From Paramacrobiotus metropolitanus (taxonomy: Eukaryota; Tardigrada; Eutardigrada; Parachela; Macrobiotidae), in the NCBI RefSeq assembly GCF_019649055.1, contig NW_026570225.1, positions 2,170,001 through 2,234,000 of the forward strand: a DNA stretch of 64,000 nucleotides, written 5' to 3'. Each line of letters opens with the position of its first letter. Position 1 is the stretch's first letter. Positions 22,501-34,899 of the stretch are shown one piece after another. Below the pieces are notes generated by a model. It saw only the letters and a list, made by a program, of their open reading frames with translations. It did no database searches and was not told where the DNA came from. The translations under genes were made by a program, and so were the position numbers.

Positions 22501-25500
22501 ATTGCCTTTTTGGACAATCATCCGATTATATTAGGATATCCGAGTGTCGGATAAGGATAGGGTAAGTATAAAGAAAAAGAAAAATTTCGGATAAGGATAA
22601 TTTTAAAAAGCGTCGGATAAAGAAACTTTATCCGATGCCCATCTCTAATTTATGGACAAATTTCATGTTTCGAGCGGTGCAAACGACAGCTTCGCTGCAC
22701 ATCCAGTATTGACAGTAATCGGGGTGTCCGACACCCGGAATATGGTTTGCACTGACAACATTAGTCATTACGTTGATCGACTGGGAACCGTAAAACAGTG
22801 GTTCCGACCGGGTGGCGGACACCTACACTACCGAACACACAGGTGAGCATCAAGCCCTTATTCCAGCGCCGTAAATTTATTACGTACATACTTACCTTAC
22901 ATACCGGTCAGCACATAACTTTCAAACATACAGAGGGTTATTCAGCCAAGTGTGTTCACTTTCGAAAAAAAATTCTTATAAATCGGCTTTTGGTTGGAGT
23001 GTCGCCATAAACATTTTACTAAAACGACAAAATAGTTTGACTATTTTTTGCAAATTTTGGTGAGAATCCAGCTTCATATGCATTCCTTATCGGCTGTTGA
23101 CCAGAAGACTTCGACTTCAAATCCTTGACCAGTCGAAATTTCGCTTTTATTTGGCTGGATTCAAAAGGCAAGTGCGTTTCTCGAATCTACACGTTTACAA
23201 CTTGAAAAAACGATGATCCGGATTATTTTATGGGGATATCGATGTAATGCTTTCCCGGTTGAGTGTGTAGGAACGGTTGGAAAAAACGCGAAAAAGGGAA
23301 CAAACCCGCGGGAACCATGCCCGTTGTGCGAATCCTTACACACCTAAATGCAGCAATCCTTTTCGTCCTCCCACAAACCAGAGCTGTAGCGGAGGTTTTC
23401 ATTGATCGCTTTAAGGGTCTATTGTTTGCGAAAAACGTTCCGTGACTCCAGCCAGGCGGGGAAGAAACCTTCATCCCGAACCAGGATGGTGCTCCCGGGA
23501 CGCAGTGCCGACCCGACCGGGGCTGCTTCCCAATCGTAAAAAAAACTAGTTGATCGAACAGAAAAATGTTTGCTGAATACCCCTGACACGTTTTCGATCG
23601 AATCGTTTATGAACCCACATTTTAAGGGATTTTTTATTCAAAGGCACGGCAGTTGCTGTACCTGAACTGGTCGACTGTTGGCAACATGTCTGTCAAGCAT
23701 TTAATTTTTTCTTGTGTCAAAGGGTAATGAAATCTAAACTTAATCATATTTTTATTACGGCTGAATGTTGTGGCTTTCCGATAAAATATCTAGAAAAGCA
23801 ATATGATCATGTGGGGACTAAATATAAATTTTTCAAAAAGTGAACACACTTGGCTGAATAACCCTCTGTAATTGTACAACAAACACTAACTTAGACTACC
23901 AGGTGGCGGACACCCGCTTAATCAAACAGCCGACATTCGCCGTACTAATTCTTAGTTCTGTTCAATAAATTTAGTACGACTGCAACAATCGTAGTCGTAG
24001 TTTCCAGGATGTTGTAGCAATGTTGTTCAATTTTTACTTTCTGCAACACTTCCCGGCCATACTTCAACCGCAACAAAAATTTAAGCCGACCCAGCAGAGA
24101 TACGATTGGCGGAGATAATCCCGCTGTTTACATTTATTAACAAGCGGAAGCAACATTTTTATTTATTACAAAGGACACTCCAAAAGTGGGTTTCTCTATT
24201 ATGTATCTCCCGACGTCTTTAGCTCTTATGAACCATGTTTTTAGAAACGTCCTTCATTAACGAACCAAAGTAAAATACAACTCTACCTGACTACAATCAA
24301 ATGGAGAAGAACTGCCGAGAAAACTGTCAAAGGTTTTACGCACTTTGCCACGTGTTTTACCCAGACAGTTTTTACTAATTTTCTTAACTTTTTTCTTTTC
24401 CTTTTCCCAGTTTTTCATTGAATCTTTTGATTCTTATTTCCCTAGTTAGTTTACATAATTACTTATACAACAAAAAATATATCACATGTTTATTACTTCA
24501 AATGGCAGCGAGGCAAAATAGGGAAACTTAGTTTTTGGAGCCTCCTTTGTAATATCACACGAAAATGTACAGAAGTACAGCATGCCAATCATGGTCGCTA
24601 TCATACCCAAAAAACCAGTCCAATATATACTCAGACTTATGCAGTTGCTATAGGTCGCAGGATATCGAGTTTTCTAAAAATTTGTCGGTGCAGTTATATA
24701 ATACAGAGTAAGAAACATGTATTTTATGTTACTAAACAGTTTGAACTTTGAAGTATTGTGCAGTACAATGCAGTTTCTGGTTATGGTAATCAGTTCATAG
24801 GTGACATCATAATGATAACAAGTAATTAAGGAGTAGTAATGTTTTAAATAAGTATGCATGTAGAGCTGCACACATATACACATATGGTAATTCTGACAAA
24901 ACTGCCCATTGGCCAGTTTGCTACGATTGTTGTAGAAAGGAAGAAAAGCCCTCCCTCCTACAACATCAATCTACAACAAATTTTTCGTCGTGCAACTTTT
25001 TTTCTGCAACTTTCGCGTCCATACTTTCGAGAATTACAACAAAAATTGATACAACAAAAGTGGCTCGCGTACATACTTTTTCTACGATTGTTGCAAGATT
25101 TCTAATGTTTTCCGAATTACAACTGAGGTATGGACCTAGCATTACAGTACTCATATCATCGCAAGAGCTAATTTACACAGAAACAAGACCTATGAACAGA
25201 AACTCTGCACCAGAGCCGGTGATTGATGTTTTAAACCGTATACGGTACTCAACCTCAACGTACTGTAACTCAAGGTGGTCGGTCTTCGAGGTCCTTATAA
25301 TATTCACACATCTGCTTTGCCGTCGGTGTTCTAACTTCGAGCAGTAGAATAGGAATTCTTATTAGATATATTTTGCACTAGTTTTATACATATAATTATG
25401 CAATGATACGATTTATTCTTTCGATGTGGATCGGAATTTGGCAATAAAGTTTTTATCAGCCCGAAAACCCTACCGTCAATAAACGTTAACAGTTTATGGT

Positions 25501-25772
25501 CATCACAGGGAGTTCCAGGCAGCAAATATTCCCCCAACGTTGGCATGGGTGATTGGTTGGATGACGATGCAACAACAAAGTGCGCCGATGAAACTGAGCA
25601 ACAAAAATCGGATCTTGTTGAAGAATTGTCTCCGGTCACGCTTGAAGCCGGTCTTGATGTGGATTCGGAAGTGCTGGTGGAGATAATGGAAGAATGCATG
25701 ACTTTGTTAGACGATAGCAATTTTTTGAGTACTGTGGAAATGGTATTGGAATATTCAATTCCGATTAACTAG
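19553..25772 (+). CDS. C2H2 zinc-finger protein ZfB with degenerate downstream fingers, split gene
   Basis: Exons are 19553..19686, 19761..19963 (203 bp), 21626..22083 and 25509..25772; phases agree and give 352 residues. The start MSGRKSATEK resembles that of the gene at 47-49 kb. Three fingers are intact (CPVC, CGLC, CDIC). The fourth has lost its second cysteine (CGVS) and its histidine pair. The next keeps CATC but no proper His-x3-His. The tail is acidic with IKRE and VKEE sites and ends VEMVLEYSIPIN, after a DWLDDD segment. It is probably a nuclear factor that lost part of its DNA-binding array. Introns 2 and 3 hold several transposons. Exons 1-2 are secure; the last two rest on splice sites and phase. 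Confidence 0.72.
20441..21062. mobile_element. fold-back element with TTCGGCC repeat arrays at both ends
   Basis: The left end (20470..20590) has about seven copies of a 14-18 base unit built on CATTTCGGCC or CACTTCGGCC. The right end (20955..21062) carries the same units inverted (GGCCGAAATGA, GCCGAAGTAAA) and ends AGTGATCGGTAGCCC. The middle includes R2 and TTCTTAGG tracts. Such iterated inverted ends are typical of fold-back transposons. No ORF. It lies in ZfB intron 2. Confidence 0.7.
20664..20810. repeat. dispersed repeat R2, copy 2
   Basis: Counterpart of 10065..10195 (GTTTGGCCACGCCCACTGG onwards). It sits inside the fold-back element. Confidence 0.65.
21063..21420. mobile_element. partial copy of MITE-like family M1
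   Basis: Follows the fold-back element directly. It shares GGTCCACTTCCCTT, AATGAGACTTTTGGTA, GATGTTGCGCGCACAAAC and GCGCGAAAGCG blocks with 9348..9837. Confidence 0.65.
21495..21530. repeat. perfect 14-bp inverted repeat
   Basis: AGAAGGATTGCAAT and ATTGCAATCCTTCT flank an 8-base loop, followed by two further partial copies of ATTGCAATC. Within ZfB intron 2. Confidence 0.9.
22931..23868. mobile_element. Tc1/mariner-like element, TA-flanked
   Basis: Ends are inverted repeats of about 35 bp starting CAGAGGGTTATTCAGCCAAG, flanked by TA on both sides (22929..22930 and 23869..23870), the target duplication of this superfamily. The 938-bp interior shows no recognisable DDE transposase, so it looks non-autonomous or decayed. 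It sits in ZfB intron 3. Confidence 0.8.
23871..25508 (+). other. ZfB intron 3, distal part
   Basis: No exon seen before 25509. It holds a repeat (about 24400..24560) shared with 55840..56000, and two diverged copies of a CAACAATCGTAG / CTGCAACTTTC-type block at 23.96-24.12 and 24.92-25.10 kb. Confidence 0.4.
24400..24560. repeat. dispersed repeat R4, copy 1
   Basis: Shares TAGTTTACATAAT, TTCAAATGG, GAGGCAAA and TCCTTTGTA in order with 55840..56000. Confidence 0.55.
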
Positions 25773-26186
25773 GGTAGGAGTTTGGTGCTTATACACAGTA
25801 AACACGATTTTCGCTGATTGATAAGTTAAAAATGCAGTTGCAAGTTACAACTGACATCTCTGAGGGAATTACACGCTGTTATCACTTTATCGCTGTTAAT
25901 TGTGAGTGCACTATTTTGTGCATGATTTGATCAGTGACAGTACTTCTATGGCAGCGAAAAGTTAAGACTGTTGAGAAAAATATTAATCGGATAAACACAC
26001 TAGTGCGTGACAGCGTGCCGTTTGAATCGGTTTGATTACGACCTGGATCCTCATTCCTCACACTGATCTTCACGCTAATACCTTACCATTAACTGTACCA
26101 TTGTAGTGATTGTACAGTATAGTAAGTTTACGTAAGTGCATGTTGAATAGGACAGGACCGACAGGTTTCCGTCATGGCAGTATCGA
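25773..26186. other. 3' flank of ZfB, nothing recognised
   Basis: Presumed 3' UTR and spacer. No clear polyA signal was found near the stop. Confidence 0.35.
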
Positions 26187-26194
26187 GACCTGCC

Positions 26195-26941
26195 CATAGG
26201 CGAATTTAACTCGCTTGGGCGGGAGGGGCACTGAGAACCCAAGAACCCAAAGACTGCAAGATAACTCACTGCAAAACTTATAAAAAATTTTATATAAAGT
26301 ACGAATCGAATCAAAATTGTTGGTACAGCAAGATCTGAATTCTCAAGTAAACAATTATATGATAACGGCCATTTTCGCGCGGAGCGCGAAGCCGACGAAC
26401 GTTTTCACTGCAGAAATTACTAGAAATTTTATAAAAAAAAAGCAGAAATAATTTGAATTATTTTCAGCGGAATTCAAAAGGCAAAAAGCATTGCAATATT
26501 TTATGTACAGAGTCAGAAAACCAGTGAACCTTCGCGCGAAGCGCGAAGCCGGCGCACGATTTCATCGCAGAAACTGCCAGAAATTATATAAAAATTTGTA
26601 AAAATAAGTAAGATACAGATACGTCATTGAATTTTTCTGCAGCGGATGTTAAACGGAACAACAGCAATGCGGTATGATGTACAGAGTTGAGAAAAACAGT
26701 AAATTTTCGCGCGAAGCGTGAAGCCGATGCACGCTTTTAAACCTGAGATTGCTAGAAATTCGATAAAAAATTGTAAAATATTACGAGTTTCTGATAAAAC
26801 TCCTTTAGGAACATGGTTTATTTCCAAAGCCGGTAAATTTTTTCAAGCAATAGTCCCCCTTTGCTTTTTTGAAGTACCCACTTTTCCAAAAATTTCGGAG
26901 GGGGCACGTGCCCCCGTGCCCCCTTCCTAAATTCGCCCCTG
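26195..26941. mobile_element. hAT-like non-autonomous element with internal tandem repeat
   Basis: The ends CATAGGCGAATTTA and TAAATTCGCCCCTG are 14-bp inverted repeats with two mismatches. They are flanked by an exact 8-bp direct repeat GACCTGCC (26187..26194 and 26942..26949), the size made by hAT transposases. Three 160-176 bp tandem units beginning near TTTTCGCGCGAAGCG (26363, 26522, 26698) fill the interior. No transposase frame. Confidence 0.8.
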
Positions 26942-26949
26942 GACCTGCC

Positions 26950-28903
26950 TTGATAACATCAATTTTTTGTCATAGCTCATAAGGTCATATCAAACACCGC
27001 TGTCGGGTTCCGTTGCTTCCGTATTGCGGAAAAGAGAAAATTAATAAGGATGCGTAATTAAAAACAAAACTTCAATTTAAATCTGAAATTTCTGAGCGTA
27101 AAACAAAACGGTATTGTAGTTCCAGCGTAACTGCAATTTAATGAATTAAGATTAGTGACACCTATTTATACTGACATTAGCTTTGAACCTATTTGCATGC
27201 TATGATTCGTCTGCATTAATTTGAGACAATTCAAGTAGATCGGATCGTGAGTCTTGTGACTGATGACTGATACATTGATAGCAATCTCCACAATGTTTAT
27301 AATGTTGGTAATCAACTTTTGCATTGATTGCAGAAATCCGAGCAATTGATATTCTACTGGTTCTTCCCTTAATGATGGAAAAAGCGGCACTTTAGTGTGG
27401 CGCTTTGTAAGCACTTTGTACGTTCGTATATATGTATGGTAAGGCACCGATCGCGACTGCCGGAAAAATACTTACTGCTTTCGTGGTCCTGCCTTCCAGG
27501 TACCTTATCACGCAGCAGGAGTGCCGGTACCGCTGGACTGTACTCACTTTGTTAAATGGAACAATGTACCGTATAATCGTAAGCATGCAACGATTTGTTG
27601 TTTTCGCAAAACTATCTCGACCTTGCGCTACGGACAGAGTATTGCTCCGAACGTGTGCGGAACTTAAAAGCGGATTTAATAATAAACGAATAAGCTTTTG
27701 GAGAAGTTATCCAAATAAGTAAAAAGGCACACCCTTTTTCAGTTTCGTCGTCATAGCTTCCTGTGTAAATGTAATCGCATGAAATCCATCCAGGCACTTT
27801 TACCGGGTAATTGTTTTACGGCAGTTTTTGCCGTTTACCGCACATATGGACTCGGATTGTATGCAGTTCCAGGATCGCAAATATTGACACTACTTTTTGA
27901 TGGGATACCTACTTTCTCAAGTTCACTGTAGCAGATAATGTTTACGTATATACCTTCAAGTGGTATGTACTGTAAAATATTGAACTACCTTAGTCAGTAA
28001 AGGTAACCAGTTGTCCTTATTGAAGTCTCGACAACTGCCGACGGAACCACTCGACAAGGTTATGTTTTATTGCTAGGCTGGATGACTCAGACCGCCAGAC
28101 AAACTAAAACAGCAGAAAAAATCAGACTATATGCATGAAAGCTGCTATTGATTATTGCACGTTCAACTATTTCCACACATCCGCGTACAAAATATCCTTC
28201 CACGCCTTACATTCCATCCGGCATTTTCCGTACATTCCGGAAGGCTTCCAAACCACGGAAAGACGCCGTTCCCACCATAAGGCCACCCTTCTAATCATTG
28301 GTTCATGCAGCGCACGTTCCCTTCCGTTCCCTCGGATCCGATCCATCAAACGTTACAAAAATCACGGTACAAATTGCGCACATGCTGGCTTTTCGATCGC
28401 CTCAAACAGGACGTACAAAGCATCACAACAGACAATTAATGGAAGCAACTCGCTAATCAACACGCGGAACACGGACAGCCGACTGCACTAACCATCCTGT
28501 TAGCGCGTCGAGCCAATCCATCACCATTCGGAGCATCACACCTTCGCTTTCCACAACAAACACTAACCTCGATCCAGTAAGCAAGCGTTAAATCAGCTAA
28601 ATATACAATACGACATACAAGTTAGCGTAATATTAAGCGGGACAAATGTTACATGCGGATGCGGCTGTAAAGACAACTAAACAACTGACTTTCAACAGTA
28701 TCCAGCAATTTGTAGCCGACAGGAAAGATTTGTCAACGGCTGATATCATGTGAAAAGCAGGAGACAAATTCAAATGGCAGTGAAGATATTCGAGACTGAA
28801 TCGAAGTGGAAAAAACTGAATGCTCAGGACGGGAGAAATGACACCGATGTACTGTTAGTCTGTAAGGGATAACCACAACAACCATAGTAAAGCAGATGCG
28901 CGT
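26950..28903. other. no gene seen
   Basis: Low-complexity and unique sequence downstream of the lin-29-like gene. 28135..28600 is somewhat richer in GC and open on both strands, but shows no domain. It could be 3' UTR of the minus-strand gene. Confidence 0.35.
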
Positions 28904-30885
28904 TCAATATTTCACGTTGTAACCATGGCCGGGCATTCCGTAGCCATAGTTTGGCAGATGACTTTGCATGTTGTTGCAGTCCAGCCCGTTAAACCCATAG
29001 GGATCGTTAAAGGCGCCGAAACCGTTACGACAATTGGCATCGACATTAAACATCATGCAGGAATTGCCGTAGTACGGTCCTTGTAGCCAATTTTCTTGTT
29101 GACTGGAAGTCGGGAAAACCGGAAACGAAAAGTCTGGTTCGAATTTGGCCTCCAGCTTCGCCAAACTGAAGTCGTCACCTGCAGTTTAAGTGTCTCTTCA
29201 GCATTTGTGAGATCCAGCAGGCTCGTAATAGATCAATGTTGATAATATGAACATGGCGTAGCCTCATAATTTAGTAGTAGTTAAACCACCTAAGAACTTC
29301 GTTAATATTTTAGATATTAAAAGCTTATTAAAAGAACTGCACTGTATGCATTTGCAGCACAAAAGCTGTCGTGAAGTTGTTACTTATGGTAACGTTTTGC
29401 AGTGACGTTACCGGAGGTGCTGTGTTTGTAGTATTCGTATCGTTGCATAGCTTCCTCCGCATGCTTGGACATATGTTTCTCCAAGTAACTGGACTGTGTA
29501 TACGATTTTCCACAAAAGCGACAAATATGCGTCTTCAGGTGTTTGGAATCCTTGTGCTTCGGGATATGCGCCTGCAGACTGTGCTTATCTGCGAAGCAGC
29601 GGTAGCAGCTGTTGCAACGGTACGGTTTGTCGGTCTGATGGACTCGGCTGTGGCTCTGCAGATTGCTGAGCTGGGAAAAGGCTTTAATGCAGCCTAAGTA
29701 CGGGCATTTGTACGGCTTATCGCCGGTGTGAGTGCTACAAGCATTCGCAAAAGCATTAAGAGGATCAGAAGACAATTGCTCCGCGAGGAATAATTTGCGC
29801 AGTCGTCGTGGAAAATGCACTGATGCGCTAATCAAGTGGCACTTACCGAACATGTTGTTGTAAGTGTGATAGTTGCGTGAACTTTCGCTGACATATATCG
29901 CAGCGATGAGGTTTAATGCCCAAATGAATGCGCATATGTTGGGAGAGGTAGGAATTGTTGGCGAAAGTCTTTGGACACTGCGAACACCGATACGGCTTGG
30001 CTTCCCTGGCATGGACTTGTAAATGGATTTGGTGTTCCGTTTTTGTATCGAAGATCTGAGCAGGAAATATGTCTTATGTTTCAGAAAACAACCTAGAGGC
30101 TAGATGTACGTTTCTGTGACACTGATCATAAGATTAATCGAATACATACACTGAGTGCACACATAATACCTAACACTATACAGATACCTAATTTACAAAG
30201 CAGACCTTCGCTAATAATAACAATACGACATATAGCAAACTTGGAGATATATTAATATTCTTGCGTGCATAGTAAAGAGGAAAGGTTTTGCTTGTGGCAT
30301 TATGCGTCAATATTTTTTTGTTTCAGAGATTTGCTAGAAAGGAAAAACTATCCGAATTTTAAATCAGTTTACTAAATATTGCTAAAAGTCCGAAAGATAC
30401 CGAACAAATGAATGAAACAAAGAATAACCTCTTGTCCCACCAAAGACCGATACGATATTCAATTATTGTGAACGCGAATTGATTTAATCTGATAACTCGG
30501 CCCACATTCCGCGAGTCCTGTTGCGGCATCTTTTTGATGCGTGCGTATGCCAAAGTGAACTACGTGGCGTATCTGGTCTAGAAGTATGCTAACGTCGTTC
30601 GGTTTCATGGCAAACAAGTAATGCAATTATCAGATCATAATCAGGTTTTTGCAAGTAATCTAATTTTGAAACATACGGTACCTATCTAACAGAAAAATTG
30701 CACCGGACCTGATAGCACATTTTGCACGAAAAGTGTCGGGAATGCAGGGATTTGGGAGCGGGCAATGGCGCGGTCGGCCAGTACGTTGCTGATGTGTTCC
30801 CGCCAATCGTTGAGTACTGTGGCATTGCACAACGTCCGTACATATCCGTACCGCCCATACCAAAGAAATCATCGTCGCAATGCAT
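28904..30885 (-). CDS. lin-29: LIN-29/Rotund/Squeeze-type six-finger transcription factor
   Basis: Minus-strand exons are 30709..30885, 29847..30055, 29412..29734 and 28904..29178, all in phase, giving 327 residues from the ATG at 30885. Six C2H2 fingers start at Cys54, 83, 111, 139, 169 and 200. Finger 1 is split by the first intron. Diagnostic strings include FTQLSHLQQHVRTHTGDKPY, AFSQLSNLQSHSRVHQTDKP and GKSYTQSSYLEKHMSKHAE, which match the nematode LIN-29, insect Rotund/Squeeze and vertebrate ZNF362/384 group. Members are nuclear regulators of developmental timing, appendage patterning or neuron identity. The tail is Tyr/Gly/Asn/Met-rich and lacks further domains. The reading frame stays open upstream of the ATG to an acceptor at 30895, so a longer N-terminus is possible. 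Confidence 0.9.
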
Positions 30886-33520
30886 TGAAGCTGACTGCCT
30901 AACAATCAAAACTAGCATATTACTACCATCGTTAATATACAAAGGAAGCAAAGAAAATATCTGCTTACCGTGACCACCGCTGTTCTTACGAGGCGCGGTC
31001 AGGATTCGTTGTGTACAATACCAGAGAAATCCAGAGGGCCAGAGTAGAGTTACGGAAAATGGCACACATACAACGGCTGGCACGCACCGGAAGTATGCAG
31101 CTATGCTTAGGGCACCGGGTGGTCGGGTTCCGTTTAGGTGATCACCTTCCCTTCTGCTCTAATCCCGTATTGTCATAGCGTCGTCAAAGACTCCTAAACG
31201 ACCAGAAAATTGGGCTCATTTTATGCTAGTTTGGGCGGTAAGTAGAAAGACTCCCTGAGAGGTTTTTCTTATACCGAAAAACGGACGGTATGTCTATCAA
31301 TGAGTTGCAGCTACCTAACAATAACATTCATTAATTTTTAACGCTGTACAGAATGTTTTTCTTCCTTCGAAGAAACTGTATCATGTACAGCAGACGTAGC
31401 ATTATTTGTTTAATTTTTTTGCGCGTAAAGTGTCAAACGAAAATTTTACTTATACTTTGGTATTTCTACAAAGTGCAACTGAAATATGCGTCGGAAGTTT
31501 GCTTAACTGATCCAATGAAGTTTTTCTGCGTCGGGGATGAAATTTTCATAGTTTCTATTATCGTTCGTAACACCAAAAGCACCCAGCAGAAAACTAGAGC
31601 AGAAGTCGGGAACAACGGGTACAACAACACTATAATGTCGGAAACAACAACCCTATAATGTCCGTTTTTTGTGTACGTGCAAATGCTCATTATCATTAAA
31701 GTACCTTAAACGCGTTGCCGGTAATCGAAATTAAAACCTGCCAAGTGCCGATTGCATTGTCGTATATTGTACGAATCTGATTGGTCGGTATCATCGTTTT
31801 AGAGTGCGGGGTGGCTATAACTAACTCATAGTCATTGATCAAGTTGTTCTTCCCGGCATTAATATTGTTGTTATTCGTAAACTTTTAGCCTTAAAAATTA
31901 AATACTAATGGTTACGATTATTTTCGAATTGACGTGATCTGGACACAACCCTGTGCTTATCAATCACAGCGCTATCTGATCCTCCTGCATCTTTGCATCT
32001 TAACAGCAAGCCCTTTTCATTTCGAACTGCATGCAGTGTGGGTCAAATCGAGCGAAGAAATGCTTATGATTGTGCCACAAAGACACCTTTCCTTGTTATA
32101 AATATCTAATCATTACACTGTTGTTGTGACAAATCCTTTGAATATTAACGCAAGCCAGCTGCCAACAATTGGTATTCGCTGTTTGAGCTTGCAGAAAAAA
32201 CTATTGTGAAATTTTTACTTAATGTTAAAGTGGCAAGCATTAAAAAAATCATTATTTACAAGAATTTGTAATCTCATACATCTACGAAACAGAGTCTACA
32301 GTTATCACTGATCGAACTGACGACTTACCGCAACCACGTTGTACACGCTAACTGATACGATGGACCTGGAAAAACAGACTATATCCCACGCTCACCACGC
32401 ATGAACATCGGTTATTTAGTTAAGAAAAGGTGAATCTTGCAACCATGAACAACTGTACATACAGTATCTGACGTTAATAGTAAAAATGCCGCTATTTGTA
32501 CCAAAACATTGCTTACCTAATTTGATCAATAGCCAGCGCCAGGATTGACGCAGCGGCCGGCGGGAATTGATCTAATCTGCTCCCGTTTTACATTGTATTG
32601 TCTGGATATTGATATACTGTCTCGTGAAATATAACCACAATGTTATGAAGAAAAGTTTCTCCGTGCCGCTGTTCTTCCAGGCATATACCAATACTGCAGG
32701 GCGAACCAATAGGGATAGGGATGCGGATACGACGTAACTGGATTTGTACGAAGTATGTAGTATGTACTAACAACTACCCGCGGTATAATTGCACCAGATT
32801 ACGGATTGCTGCCCATTTCTCCCTGAAACGTTGACGACAGATGGGTACAAGTACTTACACATCTTATCCGTTTATGTATACACCACACATAGATTCTACA
32901 ATGCTAATGTTGGAGTGTCACTAATCCACGTATAAGTACTCTGTAGAATAGACCCCCGTCTCCCGACCTTATGAACCGGTGTTAGGATGGTTTGCTACCC
33001 GGAAGTCCAAGGTCAAAATACCAAATCAAACATTTGATAGTTTTAAAAGAACTAAGAATCAGCATTAGGCAAATTCTCAAAAATGGTAAAGTAGCACCTG
33101 AGTACGGTGTCTTCATAAATTTCTGCAGCATTATTTTTAGTTTACTTAATTAGTGAATCAGAATTAATACTGTCAGAAATTTCAGTTTTTTAGGGTTCGC
33201 TGGTTTATGTGTGGATTAATTATAACGTTCTAATCAGAACAAGCCTATTCAAAAAAAGTATAATGATTAATGCGACACAGCCTATAAGAGTACTGGAGCA
33301 TTCATTTTTACTATATTATTAGCGTAAGCCTAATAACAAAAATCCTTACGTATCTCCCTTTTTCAAACGACACACAGAACCAAATTGGTGTCTACAGATC
33401 ATTCAATAGCGCCGAGATCACAATTTGCAGAAACCGGTTAGTTTTTTCAAAAAATTTATTACTCAAAAGAAAATTTCAGAAAGCTTAACATGCTACAAAA
33501 CCAGCGCCACGCCACCGCTT
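30886..33520. other. no gene seen
   Basis: Presumed 5' region of the lin-29-like gene. Earlier non-coding or coding exons could be here, but none is supported by splice signals I trust. Confidence 0.35.
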
Positions 33521-33529
33521 ATTATACTA

Positions 33530-33810
33530 TCTCCAATTCGACGGGACGACACATGGCCTTTCCGCCGGATACGCTCAGCCTGATGCCGCAATCGACGGTT
33601 AGCTTTGGAAACAACTTCCGGTGTTCGAACATCACGCTGGACTGTACCTGCTGTGCGGCGTTCGGATGATCGGCTGGGCGTACGAGATGGCGCGGCGAGT
33701 GGAGCACGGCAAGCTTTGGCTGCGCTTCAGCTGCGGGACGGTACCGTTCGGCCATGAGTGGTCTGTTGGCGGTCCGGGAAGACCAAGAGACTATGATTCT
33801 AAATAATGAT
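33530..33810. other. coding-like GC-rich patch, strand unresolved
   Basis: This stretch is richer in GC than its surroundings and open in several frames. One plus frame reads MAFPPDTLSLMPQSTVSFGN and ends at a TGA near 33669; another continues with MIGWAYEMARRVEHG. No family was recognised. It may be a missed exon or a decayed gene. Confidence 0.25.
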
Positions 33811-34155
33811 GGCAGATGTGTTCATGCCTAAAAACCTCCTCCAGGTAGTAGGTAATCTACAAGAAAGTCATACAGTAATTGTAGACATATATACGGGTGC
33901 ATCGTGATCACCGTATCGTTGGAATCACACAATCCCTTTGACGATCAACCACAAGTACAACCGGTCCAACCGGAAGCGGCGTACGCAGCGCGGTGAACCA
34001 TGCTGCGCTCGTACTTTCTATCTTGCAATTTTTCCATACACTCCTTATTTCTGCTAAACCTTGAAAGCAGCTGCTACAAACCAGCGGTTTTCGCGGTACC
34101 AGCGGTTTTTTTAGTACTTGCAGTAACGCCGTTAAAGAACAAATGATACAAACAG

Positions 34156-34657
34156 CCAAAACTTCTTCCCCAAATGCGGTCCACAGATATGCCGCTTGGT
34201 CCGAATCTGGTTCAGGTAACGCAGCCGTGTGCATACTGCGGGATAAATCGCGCACAAAATATTCACCGCTGCCGCGTAATTGCCGGCGATTCTTTTTCGT
34301 TTCCAGTAGCGCCGCTTGTTTTCTCGATTGAATGGTAGTAGTGCCTGTTGCTTGGGTTAGAAGACTACCAAAGCATCAAGAGCTAGAACCACAAGCTGCA
34401 AGAGCAACCAGGAATGCCAGCACTCATCTCCAGGCTAAAGAAGGCGGTCGGATTGATTCCAGCCTAACATGTTCCGCATCCCCTTGGAATCGGAGTGCGC
34501 AAACTCCTCTGGCATAATAAATTTTTTTTCATCATTGCGCAGGTTTGCCTGTCGCCGCTGCAAAGCTTCTCAACGTACCAATGCAGTGCCAGTGCCAGTG
34601 GCAGTTTCGGGAAGATTGCGGGAAACTCAACGATTAATCATCATTACTGCACCCTAG
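34156..34657 (+). CDS. possible small two-exon gene with cysteine motifs
   Basis: Two exons join in phase: 34156..34334 (acceptor AAACAG, donor GTAGTA) and 34543..34657 (acceptor CATTGCGCAG). The product shows PCAYCGINRAQNIHRC, a hydrophobic stretch SFPVAPLVFSIEW, then FACRRCKASQRTN. That is two CxxC pairs around a hydrophobic segment, with HRC between, so zinc binding is possible. No start codon was found and the family is not recognised. The in-phase junction and the two metal-type motifs are the only support. Confidence 0.35.
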
Positions 34658-34899
34658 CACCGCGTTAGCGGCCGTAATGACTAAAAGACACGATTCACCA
34701 TCTCACGACGATGAATTGGCTAGAATGTCTCCAGTCTCCAGGTGCTGCCGTGCACTAATAACTCCGCTACAATGTGCCGAGACGCAGTATCACAAACACA
34801 GCTCCAACTTCTTCCAGATGACAGACGAATTCTTCGTTATATACGACAGTATGAGAGGCTTAACACAGCTAACGTACATTCCTACGATCTGATGGTGAT

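Noticed and set aside
29371-29697. 108-codon plus-strand open frame
   Set aside because: It is the antisense shadow of the zinc-finger exon of the lin-29-like gene.
33908-34255. 115-codon minus frame
   Set aside because: It overlaps the better-supported plus-strand exon pair and has no recognisable motif.
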